From the NCBI GenBank assembly GCA_030374805.1, contig JARGSG010000012.1, forward strand, positions 372,001-436,000: a DNA stretch of 64,000 nt, given 5' to 3'. How positions within the stretch are numbered: position 1 is the first letter of the stretch; every line of letters begins with the position of its first letter. Source of the DNA: Gracilaria gracilis (lineage: Eukaryota > Rhodophyta > Florideophyceae > Gracilariales > Gracilariaceae). This document shows positions 39,933 to 49,370 of this stretch, piece by piece. The notes below the pieces were generated by a model. That model did not search any database and was not told the origin of the DNA. It saw only the letters and a list, made by a program, of their open reading frames with translations. Both the position numbers and the translations under genes were made by a program.

Positions 39933-41783
39933 ATGGACACGTCAACCTTGACGGCAGTGTGCAACCTTGATTATCCACCTCTGAAAATAATTCTGTGGAT
40001 TGACAACGATGTATCTGTACACTTGTCCAATCTCGGCCGACGACGCGTAAATTTCTCTCTTGCCTCGCCTCCTCCATGGACTGGGATCGTCGTCCGGGTC
40101 AGCTTCCCAGTTGAAGCTGATGTAGCTCACTGGCTTCTGGTACGTTTCAAAGCGACTTTCTCTCTCTTTTTGAGCCGAAGCTGACTACGTCTTGCGATTG
40201 CGCTTCAACGAATGCGATATTTGCTCCGTTACGTTCGGTTTCTCGCGCGCGGTACGCAAAACCATGATTGATGTTTTCCGAAACGGTTCGTCCAAGTTCC
40301 TATTCGCATGATGTGGGACATCATGCCACTGGGACGTTGAACGATCCGTTTCGGAGAGTCTTCTTCTGCTGGTGTGCGGAGGTTTGGGTTTTTTGGTAAG
40401 GCTATTCTTCCACGCTTCATACTTCTGAAATAACTACTAACCATTATGATATTGCGGAAACGATGCGGAACGAGTATGTACAGAAAAATTCGTAGTGGTA
40501 AGTTTGGGAAGCGAGGTTGGTCACTTTGTGCTCTGATTCTGACATTTTAGGCGGCATTATGTTGGTTAACAGGTACTAATAGTCAGCGAGTGCGTTTCGT
40601 GTACGACGGCGAACGAGTGATGCTTAATGGTAAGTTGGATATGTTTTCATTGCGGGATGGTTTCTCTTTGGATTGATTCTGACACATTCTTCATCATTTC
40701 ATTGCTTCACAGGTAAAGGATTGTTTCTTATGATGCCGGTTTTGCAGTTATGGGAAGAGGCCGATGGTGAACGGTGCCCCAATATCTTGAATGCGTGCAT
40801 GTTCTTGGTGCGTCTTGCTGATCTTGTCTGTTGGGAAACGCGATTCCAAGTATTCTAACCTGTTGTTCCATCTTCTTCGCCGTTGAACACAGGTACTGCC
40901 GCTATCCCGTTCTACAGCGAGTTCGTTACCTGTACGAGGCAAGACGAGTGATTTTTAATGGTAAGTTGGCTATGTTTTCATTGCGGGATGGTTTCCTTTC
41001 TGCCCTATCCTGACATTCTTTTCATCATTTCATTGCTTAACAGCTAAAGAATTCTTTCTTATGATGCCCGTGTTGACACTATGGGAAGAGGCGGATAGTG
41101 AACGGTGCCTCAGTCTCTTGAATGCGTGCATTTTCTTGGTGCGTTTTGCTGACCTACACTGTTCGGAAACGCGTTTCTAAGTATTCTAACTTGTTTCTTT
41201 ATCTTCTTCGCCGTTGCACACAGGTAATGCCGTTGGAGAGCGCAACGAATGTGCCACGATGTGGAATGGTTTTGTACAGAAGAATTCGTAATGGTAAGTT
41301 TAAAGTTTGGGAAAGCGAGATTGGTCACTTTCTGCATTTTTTCTGACATTTGAAGCGTCATTGTATTCATTCACAGGTAAGCGATTTCGATGCGATTGCG
41401 TACGACGTTGGTCTAATAGTGGGCACGTGCTTTACGTCTACGAAGCGGAACGAGTGATTCTTAATGGTAAGTTTGATATGTTTTCATTGCGTGATGGTTT
41501 CTTTTCGGCTTGATTCTGACATGCTCTTCATCATTTCATTGCTTAACAGGTAAAGGATTGTTTCTTATGATTCCCGTGTTGCGACTAGGAGAATATGGGG
41601 ATGGTCAACGGTGCCTCAATCTTTTCAATGCGTTCATATTCTTGGTACGTTTCGTGGATCTACACTGTCTGGAAACACATTTTTCAGTAATCTAACTTGT
41701 TGTTTCATTTTCTTAGCCGTTGAAGACAGGGAGCTCATGGTGGCACTACTGACTTCTTTTCTTACAAACAGATAGAACTCTGA
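39933..41783 (+). CDS. intron-rich gene built from repeated three-exon modules (element A)
   Basis: Confident exons: 39933-40139, 40573-40629, 40713-40807, 40893-40960, 41044-41138, 41224-41293, 41377-41466, 41550-41644 and a last exon 41730-41783. Exons fall into three classes with fixed phases: one ending LYRRIRNG, one ending VYEAERVILNG, and one of 95 nt encoding KGLFLMMPVL...ERC...LNACIFL. Introns are 75-85 bp with GTAAGT, GTGCGT or GTACGT donors, TTCTAAC-like branch sites and CACAG or AACAG acceptors. Introns of the same class are as alike as the exons, so whole modules were duplicated. Exon 40893-40960 looks like a fusion of two classes and does not keep the frame, so the gene may be decaying or alternatively spliced. 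Exons between 40140 and 40497 are unclear. Protein family unknown. Confidence 0.5.
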
Positions 41784-42499
41784 GATGCGGTACGTTTCTC
41801 ACAAGAGTAATTCTCTACAGTCCAGATTCGGAATACTGACTACTCGTTTCCTTTCCTATCCCAATACAGTTAGAACTAATTTCGAGCGTTTTGCGAGGCG
41901 GTGAGCGCACGAGCGATGAGCGAACCGACATGCGACGCACGAAACGAGTAGTGCAGTGCCGCCCTGAGGCGCTGCGCCTAATGGCGATACTGCAGTTCGC
42001 AATTCGGTTCGCATGCTCGGCGAAAAGGCTCGCGCAAGAGCGCCGTTCAATGGCGCTCGCGGGCATGAAGCTGGCGAGCTTCATGCTCGCCGATGCCAAT
42101 GAATGGCGCTCTGCTATTGTAGTGAATAGGGATTAGAATATCGATTACGATAGGTAATAGATAGATGAATAGATACAAATAAAGGAGATTGAGGTTGAAT
42201 AGGAAGTACCGGAACTAGCGCTAGTATTCCATACGATGGATGCGAGTATTCCACTTATGGGGACGTTTAATGTGCACCCAATGTGGGAACTGAAACTGCA
42301 CTTGGTGGAAAACTGCGCAGTAAATCCTGGCAGAGCAAACTAGCGCGACCGGAATACCACGGAGTATTTCCTGCGGACCAATACTGGGCGACCCAAGCAA
42401 TTTTCTGCAAAAATTGGAAAAGCAGCACAAGGTAATTTTCCAAAAAATTTACTGGACGACCCTTGCCAAATTCTGGGCGACCCTCGCCAAAAACTAGCA
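41784..42499. other. right subterminal region of element A, rich in foldbacks
   Basis: No gene is supported. Inverted repeats include GCATGAAGCT/AGCTTCATGC (about 42062-42085) and GAGCGCC/GGCGCTC (about 42041-42061). The last 300 bases (about 42190-42500) match, reversed, the first 300 bases of element C (47617-47930), sharing phrases such as GGCAAGGGTCGTC and AAATTTTTTGGAAA. This is the conserved right-end region of the element family. Confidence 0.65.
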
Positions 42500-42516
42500 T
42501 TTGCAGAACACAGACG
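42500..42516 (-). repeat. right terminal inverted repeat of element A
   Basis: Reversed, it reads CGTCTGTGTTCTGCAAA, identical to the left end. It is followed by AC, the right copy of the target duplication. Confidence 0.9.
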
Positions 42517-42569
42517 ACCATATAATACATCCGCAAAAGGGAGCATCAACAGCGAAATGCGTTGCACTA
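42517..42569 (+). repeat. right half of the 98-bp repeat split by element A
   Basis: It starts ACCATATA and runs to GCACTA, matching 10179-10231 with two substitutions near the start. Together with 19610-19656 it rebuilds the empty site, counting the duplicated AC once. Confidence 0.85.
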
Positions 42570-43709
42570 CACCTCTGGGTAGTGAAAACTACGTAGACGA
42601 AACTAGACTTACCTATCTGGTGACTGTAGAACCAAACGGGTGTAGAAGTTGCCTAGTAGGTGCTTGTCTTTACCATTTGGCTCGGGGGTGGCGTCTCGTA
42701 CGTACTAAGTACGTCGAGCGCCACCCGGCTCTCACGGGACCTAGTGCCACGTGGGCCACCGGGAGGTGCGCCTGAGGTGCAAACCCCCGGCCCGGTATCT
42801 AGCCTAACACTAAAATTAAAGATTAAAAATTACAAATTAATAGTTAAACTAAGTAGTGCAGTAGTGACCAATATACCACATGGTGTCCAGTGTCAGTCAA
42901 CCAGATTACCACTTGGTTCACCGTGTCCCCAACTAGGGCTCACTATACTACAGACCCCCCTCCTACCGACAGGCACGCCCCGTGGCTGTACACAATCGGA
43001 GATGGAGCTAGCACTCCGAACGGTCACTCCCCGCCTGCAACGCGGATTGCATCACCATCGTGGTACCCGTCGTATCCCCCTTCGCCCAGACGCTCGTTGC
43101 GTTCACCTATGTGGTTTCTCACCCCGTGGGCTCCTTCTGTTAGCGCCTCTCACCGGCATTGGTGTCCATTCCGCTTGGTACTCAGCGGTAGTACCGCTTC
43201 GCAACTTCTTGTCGGCTCGTTTCCTCTTGGTGCCAGCCTTGAACCCCAGCGCATCTTCCGCCCCTTTCCCACCATTTGGTATTGCTCCTTCGCGTCGCAT
43301 CCGTGTCAGCACAACACGTGGTTCCATTCGTCGTGCTTCATACTCCCTGTTTGGTCGCCGCCCTCCCCCGTTCCATGAACGACCGTTCCGATTCACCCAC
43401 CGGCTGGTCTATATCGCTCTCCCACGGTGGAGCGAGTGTCAGTCCTCCGAATGTGCCACCCGTTCTGGTACCGCTCCCTTCGCGGGGCACCGACTCGCCC
43501 TATGCTGAGGGCTACAACACGGTGATGGCGACCGATGCTGGCACGGCCCTTCCTAGACTTCCGGTGACGAGCGCGCACCCATTGAGGAGAACCACGAGGT
43601 GTACGAAGAGCCGCATTACGACCCTATAAAGGGGTACTCCACCTCTGAGGTTTCCGCGTTCCCGGTCTCGAGGTCTACTCGTCACCAATTGGTACCGCGA
43701 TCCTCCAGC
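42570..43709. other. repeat-derived leader-like region, no supported gene
   Basis: Overlapping open frames exist but none has a recognisable domain. An inverted repeat GGGTGGCG...CGCCACCC (about 42687-42726) and an AT-rich tract (about 42800-42850) are present. The phrase CACTATACTACAGACCCCCC at about 42941 recurs at about 15597. The region probably belongs to a retroelement that continues into the plus-strand frames downstream. Confidence 0.4.
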
Positions 43710-44207
43710 ATGGCGGATAAAACCCCTGGGCCAGCGCGCGGTCGTGGGCGCAGAGGTATCTTCAAACCCGCCACTAGGTCGAGCACCCGCGTACGTCAAG
43801 ACCCATATGGTCGAGCGGGACATCGTGACCCCTACGCGGCGACTGGTTTCAGCGACGTCAACCCCTTGGCGGCAGCAGGCACGGTGGAGGCCCAGAGGCC
43901 CAACCCCAACGACTTGAATCGACCACATGGAAATCCAAGTGCCCGGTTCGGAGAGCACTTCTCTGATCTATCACCCGAATTGGTCGCTGTGCCTCATTGG
44001 CCCTTCCACACTGGTTCAACGTATGCGACTGCCCGTCCTCGGTACCCAACACTTCTCTTCTACACCGAATTGGCGAGATGGGATAGCAAACGCCTGGCGG
44101 CGGTCCCCATGGCTCCGCCTCCTCCCCGTCGTAGGGAGAAGCAACACCGCTTGAGTAGAGATGGGTGCTACCATGCGCGACAACGTCACACGAAATTCCT
44201 CTACTAA
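43710..44207 (+). CDS. RG-rich unknown protein, possibly from a retroelement
   Basis: The frame (165 aa) starts MADKTPGPARGRGRR and is basic and Pro-rich with no recognised domain. It lies in a repeat-rich block between the 98-bp repeat and a chromovirus fossil on the other strand. With the two following frames it may be the Gag-like part of another LTR element, or an unrelated gene. If retroelement-derived it is a broken fossil. Confidence 0.3.
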   Translation: MADKTPGPARGRGRRGIFKPATRSSTRVRQDPYGRAGHRDPYAATGFSDVNPLAAAGTVEAQRPNPNDLNRPHGNPSARFGEHFSDLSPELVAVPHWPFHTGSTYATARPRYPTLLFYTELARWDSKRLAAVPMAPPPPRRREKQHRLSRDGCYHARQRHTKFLY

Positions 44208-44276
44208 AATCCCATAGCGATCCCCTCCGACCTCCCCTACGTCCGCTACGACGGAGAGGTTCACTATTTCCGCCGT

Positions 44277-44942
44277 TTGGTTGATATACTTTACCGCTTG
44301 GACGACCCGAGCGATCATCTCGAGGTTTCCATTGACTACGTAGCGTTCGAGCGTCCGTTCGACTCCAATTATTGGACTGACCGACAACGGTGGGCGTCTG
44401 ACGCCATGACTGAGAGCCGTCTTCGTCACCGCAATGGTCATACGCGTACGATGCATCTCTTCCACAACGTGGAGTATTGGTCGCAGAGTGACATTAACCG
44501 TAAGGGGTGGTATGTGAATCGACCAAGTTGGTGGGATGACAACGAAGTACCTCAATGGTTGGAGATTCTCACCCCTCCCGTCCTCGCCTATTACGGTAGT
44601 AGCATCTGTCGCGCAACGAACAACGCTTACGCCGTGTGGACGGTTACTCGCAGCGAGTGGGCCGTCCTGGTGGCGATACTTGCGCTTCAGGCTTCCGTCG
44701 AAGGTGTTACCTGGAACACCCGCTGCCCTGTCAGCCAATTTGGCATTAGCGGCGTTCAACCGTTTGGTAGTATCTTCCGTCTCCCTCCGACGGTGATCAC
44801 TGTTATTCGTACCATTGGGTTGTCGACCATCGTTGAGGGCACTAAGTACACCGGAGAGCAACTTGATAAGTATTTGACCGCTTTGGAGGAGCATCACTGG
44901 CGTGATGGACAGGCCTTAGATGTCTATAACCCCAAGGTATGA
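44277..44942 (+). CDS. unknown protein, possible Gag-like segment
   Basis: About 220 residues are open, rich in Trp and aromatic residues (SWWDDNEVPQWLEIL), with a hydrophobic helix WAVLVAILALQAS. It looks like a folded domain but matches no family recognised here. The open frame extends upstream to 44208 without an ATG. It may belong with its neighbours to an LTR retroelement fossil. Confidence 0.35.
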   Translation: MVDILYRLDDPSDHLEVSIDYVAFERPFDSNYWTDRQRWASDAMTESRLRHRNGHTRTMHLFHNVEYWSQSDINRKGWYVNRPSWWDDNEVPQWLEILTPPVLAYYGSSICRATNNAYAVWTVTRSEWAVLVAILALQASVEGVTWNTRCPVSQFGISGVQPFGSIFRLPPTVITVIRTIGLSTIVEGTKYTGEQLDKYLTALEEHHWRDGQALDVYNPKV

Positions 44943-44945
44943 CGT

Positions 44946-45989
44946 GTGTTGCCGATACACGAGCAAAACCTTCCAGGCGATGAAGATCCACTTGGTAATG
45001 AGGACACCATGTTGGTGGCTGCAGAGAACTATGAGTCCCCCGCCCTACCGGACTCGATGCCAGTACAGGTTACTCCACCTACTACCGTGACGGCTCCTCA
45101 ACCAATTGGTACTCCGGTGCCGAACATGCAACCGGCTGGTCGCACCACTCAGGGTCCCCTCCGTATCGGCTTCCTGACCCCTCCCGTTAATTCTCTTCCT
45201 CCAGGTGGTGATAGTGAGGCAATCCGGAGCGCTATGGCGCGTCTCCACCAGTCCTCTATGGTACATTTCAACCGTCCTGGTCCCGCGAGCGTGCTGTCCG
45301 CTATCAACACGTTGTCGAATATCTTACCCATTGTGGCATTCAACGAACGACGTACTATGCAGTTACGCGGGTTCCGCGATCGGTTCCAACGTGGTATGTA
45401 CCGGGAGATGACGACCTATGTAGGGGAACTCTCCACTTTTGTTGAAGGCTTCGCTGAGGTTCCCCTCGCTCCTGCGAGGCCTCCCTTCGATCCCTACGGT
45501 TCTTCGAGGCCCCCACCAACTGGTAGTGGAATGGGAGGCATGCATCAAGTACCGTTTGGTCAGGTGCCTGACGTTCTCCCGTACTACTCTCCCTTGGGTC
45601 CGAGCAACGTTCCTGTGCCTCCACCTACTGGTTTCAATCCTCAGTCCGTTGGTACTGGCTTCCGCTCTGCCCCTCTCTCGAACACCTCTATGGGGATGCC
45701 CGTTCCTCCGCCAACTGGCGGTCCACCACAAGGTTCTCTACCGCCTCCCATGCCTCCCACGTCTCTCTATCTGCCCGTTGGTGCTGGCGCCAGTGGCTCC
45801 GGGACGTCTGGCCGGCCCCCTGCGACTCCCCAACCTAGTGGTACAGCAAGCGCCGGTGGTAGTATGCCCATGTCGACTTCCTCCGGTCGTGGCGGTTCCG
45901 CGAGCTCTCGCGGCACCTCAAGGGGTCGAGAACGTAGTCGTGGTACCTCTCGTGGACGCGGGCGCGGCCGCGGCTCTTCCAAAGCGTAA
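44946..45989 (+). CDS. Pro/Gly-rich unknown protein with RGRG tail, possible Gag-like segment
   Basis: The frame (347 aa) has a central helical part with ALSAINTLSN-like sequence and then long Pro/Gly/Ser repeats (PPPTG motifs) and ends in GRERSRGTSRGRGRGRGSSK, a nucleic-acid-binding type tail. An AATAAA signal follows at about 46028. Gag proteins often end in such basic RG tails, but a host RNA-binding protein is also possible. No zinc knuckle is seen. Confidence 0.35.
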   Translation: MLPIHEQNLPGDEDPLGNEDTMLVAAENYESPALPDSMPVQVTPPTTVTAPQPIGTPVPNMQPAGRTTQGPLRIGFLTPPVNSLPPGGDSEAIRSAMARLHQSSMVHFNRPGPASVLSAINTLSNILPIVAFNERRTMQLRGFRDRFQRGMYREMTTYVGELSTFVEGFAEVPLAPARPPFDPYGSSRPPPTGSGMGGMHQVPFGQVPDVLPYYSPLGPSNVPVPPPTGFNPQSVGTGFRSAPLSNTSMGMPVPPPTGGPPQGSLPPPMPPTSLYLPVGAGASGSGTSGRPPATPQPSGTASAGGSMPMSTSSGRGGSASSRGTSRGRERSRGTSRGRGRGRGSSKA

Positions 45990-46160
45990 CGTTTCACCTT
46001 CTTGGTCTTCTCGTGAGCTTCTGCACTAATAAAGTATGTTGTATTGTTCTTGTGAAATGAGTTCTTTGCCTGTTCGGTAGTTAGTTAGTTACTCGTGACA
46101 GCGCCAGAGCGTTCGACGACTTCTCCTCCCCCCTCCTTAGCGCAGCGTGCCACGCTGGGC

Positions 46161-47600
46161 TTATCCATGTGGTGGCGGGGTTTGTCCTCTTTTACGCCAG
46201 TAGCGTAGCACAAAGTTGTTAGGTAGGTTAGACAGTGGCTCCAGAGTGTCGTGACTCGGGGGCCACCCGTACCACCGAACACGGTATCTAATTCCTTTCG
46301 TAGTGTGTTCGTGACCTATTATGGTGTCGATGGCGCATTCCGTGGTACTAACCTTAGGATGCGTTGTGTTAGTAGCTACCCCTTGGGTGGCAGGAGAAGT
46401 CTCTTCTTGTGCCGGTTGGTCTTCGTCCGTAATAGCCTGGGTGGTCGGATCCGCTGTGACTGCTCGGCTACCATGTGGTATTGTTGCCTCATTGGGGCTA
46501 GACGAAGGCTGAAGCCACTCTACGTCGGCGTCCGGTGTTACCTCAATGGGTGTCGGCTGCTGTACTTCAGTGGCGGAGCTCGTTGCCGCTTTGGTGATCC
46601 TGTCGATAGAGATGATGTTCTCTAACCCATCCATAAGTATCGTAGCGGTGTGTTCATCTGCGCGTATCACCTGATAAGGACCGGTAGATTTGGGGAGCAG
46701 CTTTGATCTAACCTCTTGGTCGATAACGATATCGTCTTTTTGCTCCGCTGGGGTTGGACGGCTACCCCGGGGGGGGCATGTCGATGAAGACTTTGTCCCC
46801 TTGGTCCACCTTGGTAACTTGCTTCACCCTTCGGTCGTAGTCAGCTTTGTATCGCTGTTGAGCCACTTTCATCTTAGTCTTCGCCACCTTTAAGGTTGTC
46901 CTGAGTTTTCTAAGTAGATTCCTTTTGACCTATGCAGGTGTGAGTGTTCCTGCCTTTTGGTAGTTCTCCGGTCCGGCCTCGATTACAATAATGGGCGGTG
47001 GGCGCGATAACACTAAATCAAACGGTGTTGTCTGTGTGACGCGGTGTACCTGAAGGTTGTAGGCGTACGTTAGTGGTTGTACGTACTCTGCCCACGTGGT
47101 TTGGTGTTCTTCTACGTAGTGTCTCAGTCTCGCCACCAAGGTTTTGTTGAAGCGTTCCACTTGGCCATTCGTTTGCGGATGGCATGCCTTCGTAAAGTAG
47201 TGTTTGATACCTAACATGGCGCATACTGCCTCAAAGAATTTCGATGCGAGGTTGGAACCGTTATCGATGAGTAGATACATCGGGGCCCCATAGATGTATA
47301 CTCAATTGTCCAAGAAAGCTGTCACCAAAGTGGTAGCCGTCTGGTTTTTCAGCGGGATAGCTCTTGTGAGCTTCGTGAACCGATAGGTGATTACCACTAC
47401 AAAGCGATACCCTTCTGAGGTCTTAGCCAGGGGTCCTAGGATGTCAATGGCGACAAACTCCAGGGGGCCCGCCGCTGGGAATAGCTTCAGGTATTTCCTG
47501 TGCTTCCTCACACCACCACGGGTCTTGATACACGAGTTGCATTGTGCCACATAGGTATAGACGTCGTCAGCCATATGGGGCCCGTAGAATTGACGTCGTA
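46161..47600 (-). mobile_element. second Ty3/gypsy chromovirus fossil, interrupted by element C
   Basis: Reading leftward from 47600 the remnant holds part of an integrase (zinc-finger end, AIDILGPL core region, LLIDNGSN and GQVERFNKTL segments), then a chromodomain (YRVRWYGWPPSHDT) near 46200-46330. This is the same family as the fossil at 12-15 kb but a distinct, diverged copy. Element C is inserted in its integrase at 47600/47601, so the 5' part lies outside this stretch. The remaining part is broken in about two or three places. It predates element C. Confidence 0.8.
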
Positions 47601-47616
47601 CGTCTGTGTTCTGCAA
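47601..47616 (+). repeat. terminal inverted repeat of element C
   Basis: CGTCTGTGTTCTGCAA, matching 16 of the 17 bases of the A and B ends. The following CTGCTAGTTTTTGGC resembles the right rather than the left end of A. Confidence 0.85.
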
Positions 47617-48011
47617 CTGCTAGTTTTTGGCTTGGGTCAACCAGAAAAAGGCAAGGGTCGTCTAGTTAAATTTTTTGGAAATTTACCGAGATCTATTACT
47701 TCGAAGTTTTCACAATTTTGCTTCGGTCGCCTAGTTTTGTAAGGGCAGTATATACTAAGGAGTATTCGAGGTGCGCTAGTTCTACGTGGTAGTTGTAAAT
47801 TCGTGGTTTCCCCTCTCGCTAGTTCTAGTTTCCATATTGGTGCACATTACGCGGCTCGCTATGTGGAATATGTCCATTCATAGCATGGAATATTGATGCT
47901 AGTTTCGGAAGTCTCTATACCAGTTTACTTAGCGAATCTCTATCTATCAAACTATCTATAGCCATATCTGCTTACTATTCAAATCGCTAATGTGCCATAC
48001 ATTACCGATTT

Positions 48012-48079
48012 GAGCTTCGAGTTCACTTTCCTCAGTTACGGAATCATCCCGTAACTGAGGAAAGCGAAGCCGAAGCTCG
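48012..48079. repeat. long hairpin in element C
   Basis: The core arms CTTTCCTCAGTTACGG (48026-48041) and CCGTAACTGAGGAAAG (48049-48064) are perfect over 16 bp around a 7-base loop. Outer bases GAGCTTCG and CGAAGCTC extend the stem. It lies in the subterminal region. Confidence 0.8.
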
Positions 48080-48139
48080 TGAATCAGTCATAAGCTTCGA
48101 CTCGCCACTTAGCCAGTTGCAGGAGCAAATCCAACGACA

Positions 48140-48890
48140 GTACGAAGGTACCTAAAACCCTTTACCTGCATATCAGCGCGAAGCATTTCGAATAATTAGT
48201 TCTCGTCGCGTCGTTGGTGAACAAGTAAAACATAGGAAAACGTACCACTTCTAGTTATACCAATTTCAGAGTAAAGTACACTTCGCGCTACCACCATCGC
48301 TTCCCTGCTCATGACAAGTGATACGAATATGAATGAAGCAGTTAGTTAAGTTCTTGAACACGCATTTCGCCATTGCGCGATGAACGGCGTTAAAACGCAC
48401 AGTGAAACCCAACCAGATCCAAAGACAAACGTAGCAGATCTACCGTGCAGAATCACCCACTCGGCCGCTCAGCTGTATGAGCAAATCCTACGCCAGCACG
48501 AACGTTCCAAACTCCTTTACCTGCACATCAGCGCGAAGCATTTCGAATAGTTAGTTCTCGTCGCGTCGTTGGTGAACAAGTAAAACATAGGAAAACGTAC
48601 CACTTCTAGTTATATACCAATTTCACAGTAAAGTACGCTTCGCGCTACCACCATCGCTTCCCTGCTCATGACAAGTGATACGAATATGAATGAAGAAGTT
48701 AGTTAAGTTCGTGAACACGCATTTCGCCGTTGCGCGATGAACGGCGTTGAAACGCACCGTGAAACCCAACCAGATCCAAAGACAAACGTAGCAGATCTAC
48801 CGTGCAGAATCACCCACTCGGCCGCTCAGCTGTACGAGCAAATCCTACGCCAGTACGAACGTTCCAAACTCGAAAATGAGTGAAGCAGTT
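48140..48890. repeat. tandem direct repeat, unit about 355 bp
   Basis: Two nearly identical full units and part of a third follow each other. ACCTGCAtATCAGCGCGAAG occurs at about 48165 and, with one change, at about 48520. Shared blocks include GAAACCCAACCAGATCC and ATTTCGCCNTTGCGCGATG. It is noncoding and may be a subterminal array of binding sites or the result of local duplication. Confidence 0.8.
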
Positions 48891-49370
48891 AGTTTCGTTC
48901 GTGAACCGGCATTTCGCCGTTGCGCGATGAACGGCCTTGGAACGCACCGTGAACGCAGGCACGCATTGTTCTCGATTCGGCGATCGGAGAATCGAGAGGA
49001 ATGCGGCCGGACGGAACGGGACGAGGGCAGGAAGACGATGAAGACTTGTTCCGAATCGGGATGACCGAGTTCATCGCGGTGGAGATGCGACAGGGTTTTC
49101 ACCCGCCGGTCGTAGATATCCGACAAGTGTATAGCCCTCAACGTTGGAAAACCACAGGTTTGGAGATGTACAGCGTGTAACCCTGGTGTGAAATATACGT
49201 GTAACTGCGTTCCCCATTCACCTGTTTTAACGAAAGCAAGTGATTTAAACTCAAATATATTCTCCTTTCCTCCCCACCTGAACTTCACTCCGAGCAATGC
49301 TGCCCGAGTTCTCCTCCTTCTCTCGTAACCATCCCACTCTTCGGCCATCTCTCTTTCCCTCTTCACCTTC

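Larger units (their letters stand above)
19657..42516. mobile_element. element A: complete 22.86-kb cargo-carrying TIR DNA transposon
   Basis: The element is bounded by 17-bp inverted repeats CGTCTGTGTTCTGCAAA at 19657-19673 and, reversed, 42500-42516. The flanks carry a 2-bp AC duplication, and the empty target at 10134-10231 confirms both ends. It encodes a TNP2/KDZ-like DDE transposase and at least nine cargo genes. Elements B and C in this window share the ends and gene set. A 2-3 bp duplication is typical of the CACTA/En-Spm (CMC) group, which also uses TNP2-like transposases; Zisupton-type KDZ elements normally give 8 bp. No capsid, envelope, protein-primed polymerase or retroviral-type integrase was seen, so it is not a Polinton. 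Most cargo frames are open, suggesting a fairly young insertion. Confidence 0.9.
47931..49370. other. right subterminal region of element C, no gene
   Basis: No coding frame with a recognisable domain is present. It contains a strong hairpin (48026-48064) and a tandem 355-bp direct repeat (about 48140-48890). The repeated-exon gene found at this position in element A is absent. The last 100 bases hold the promoter of the transposase gene. Confidence 0.6.
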
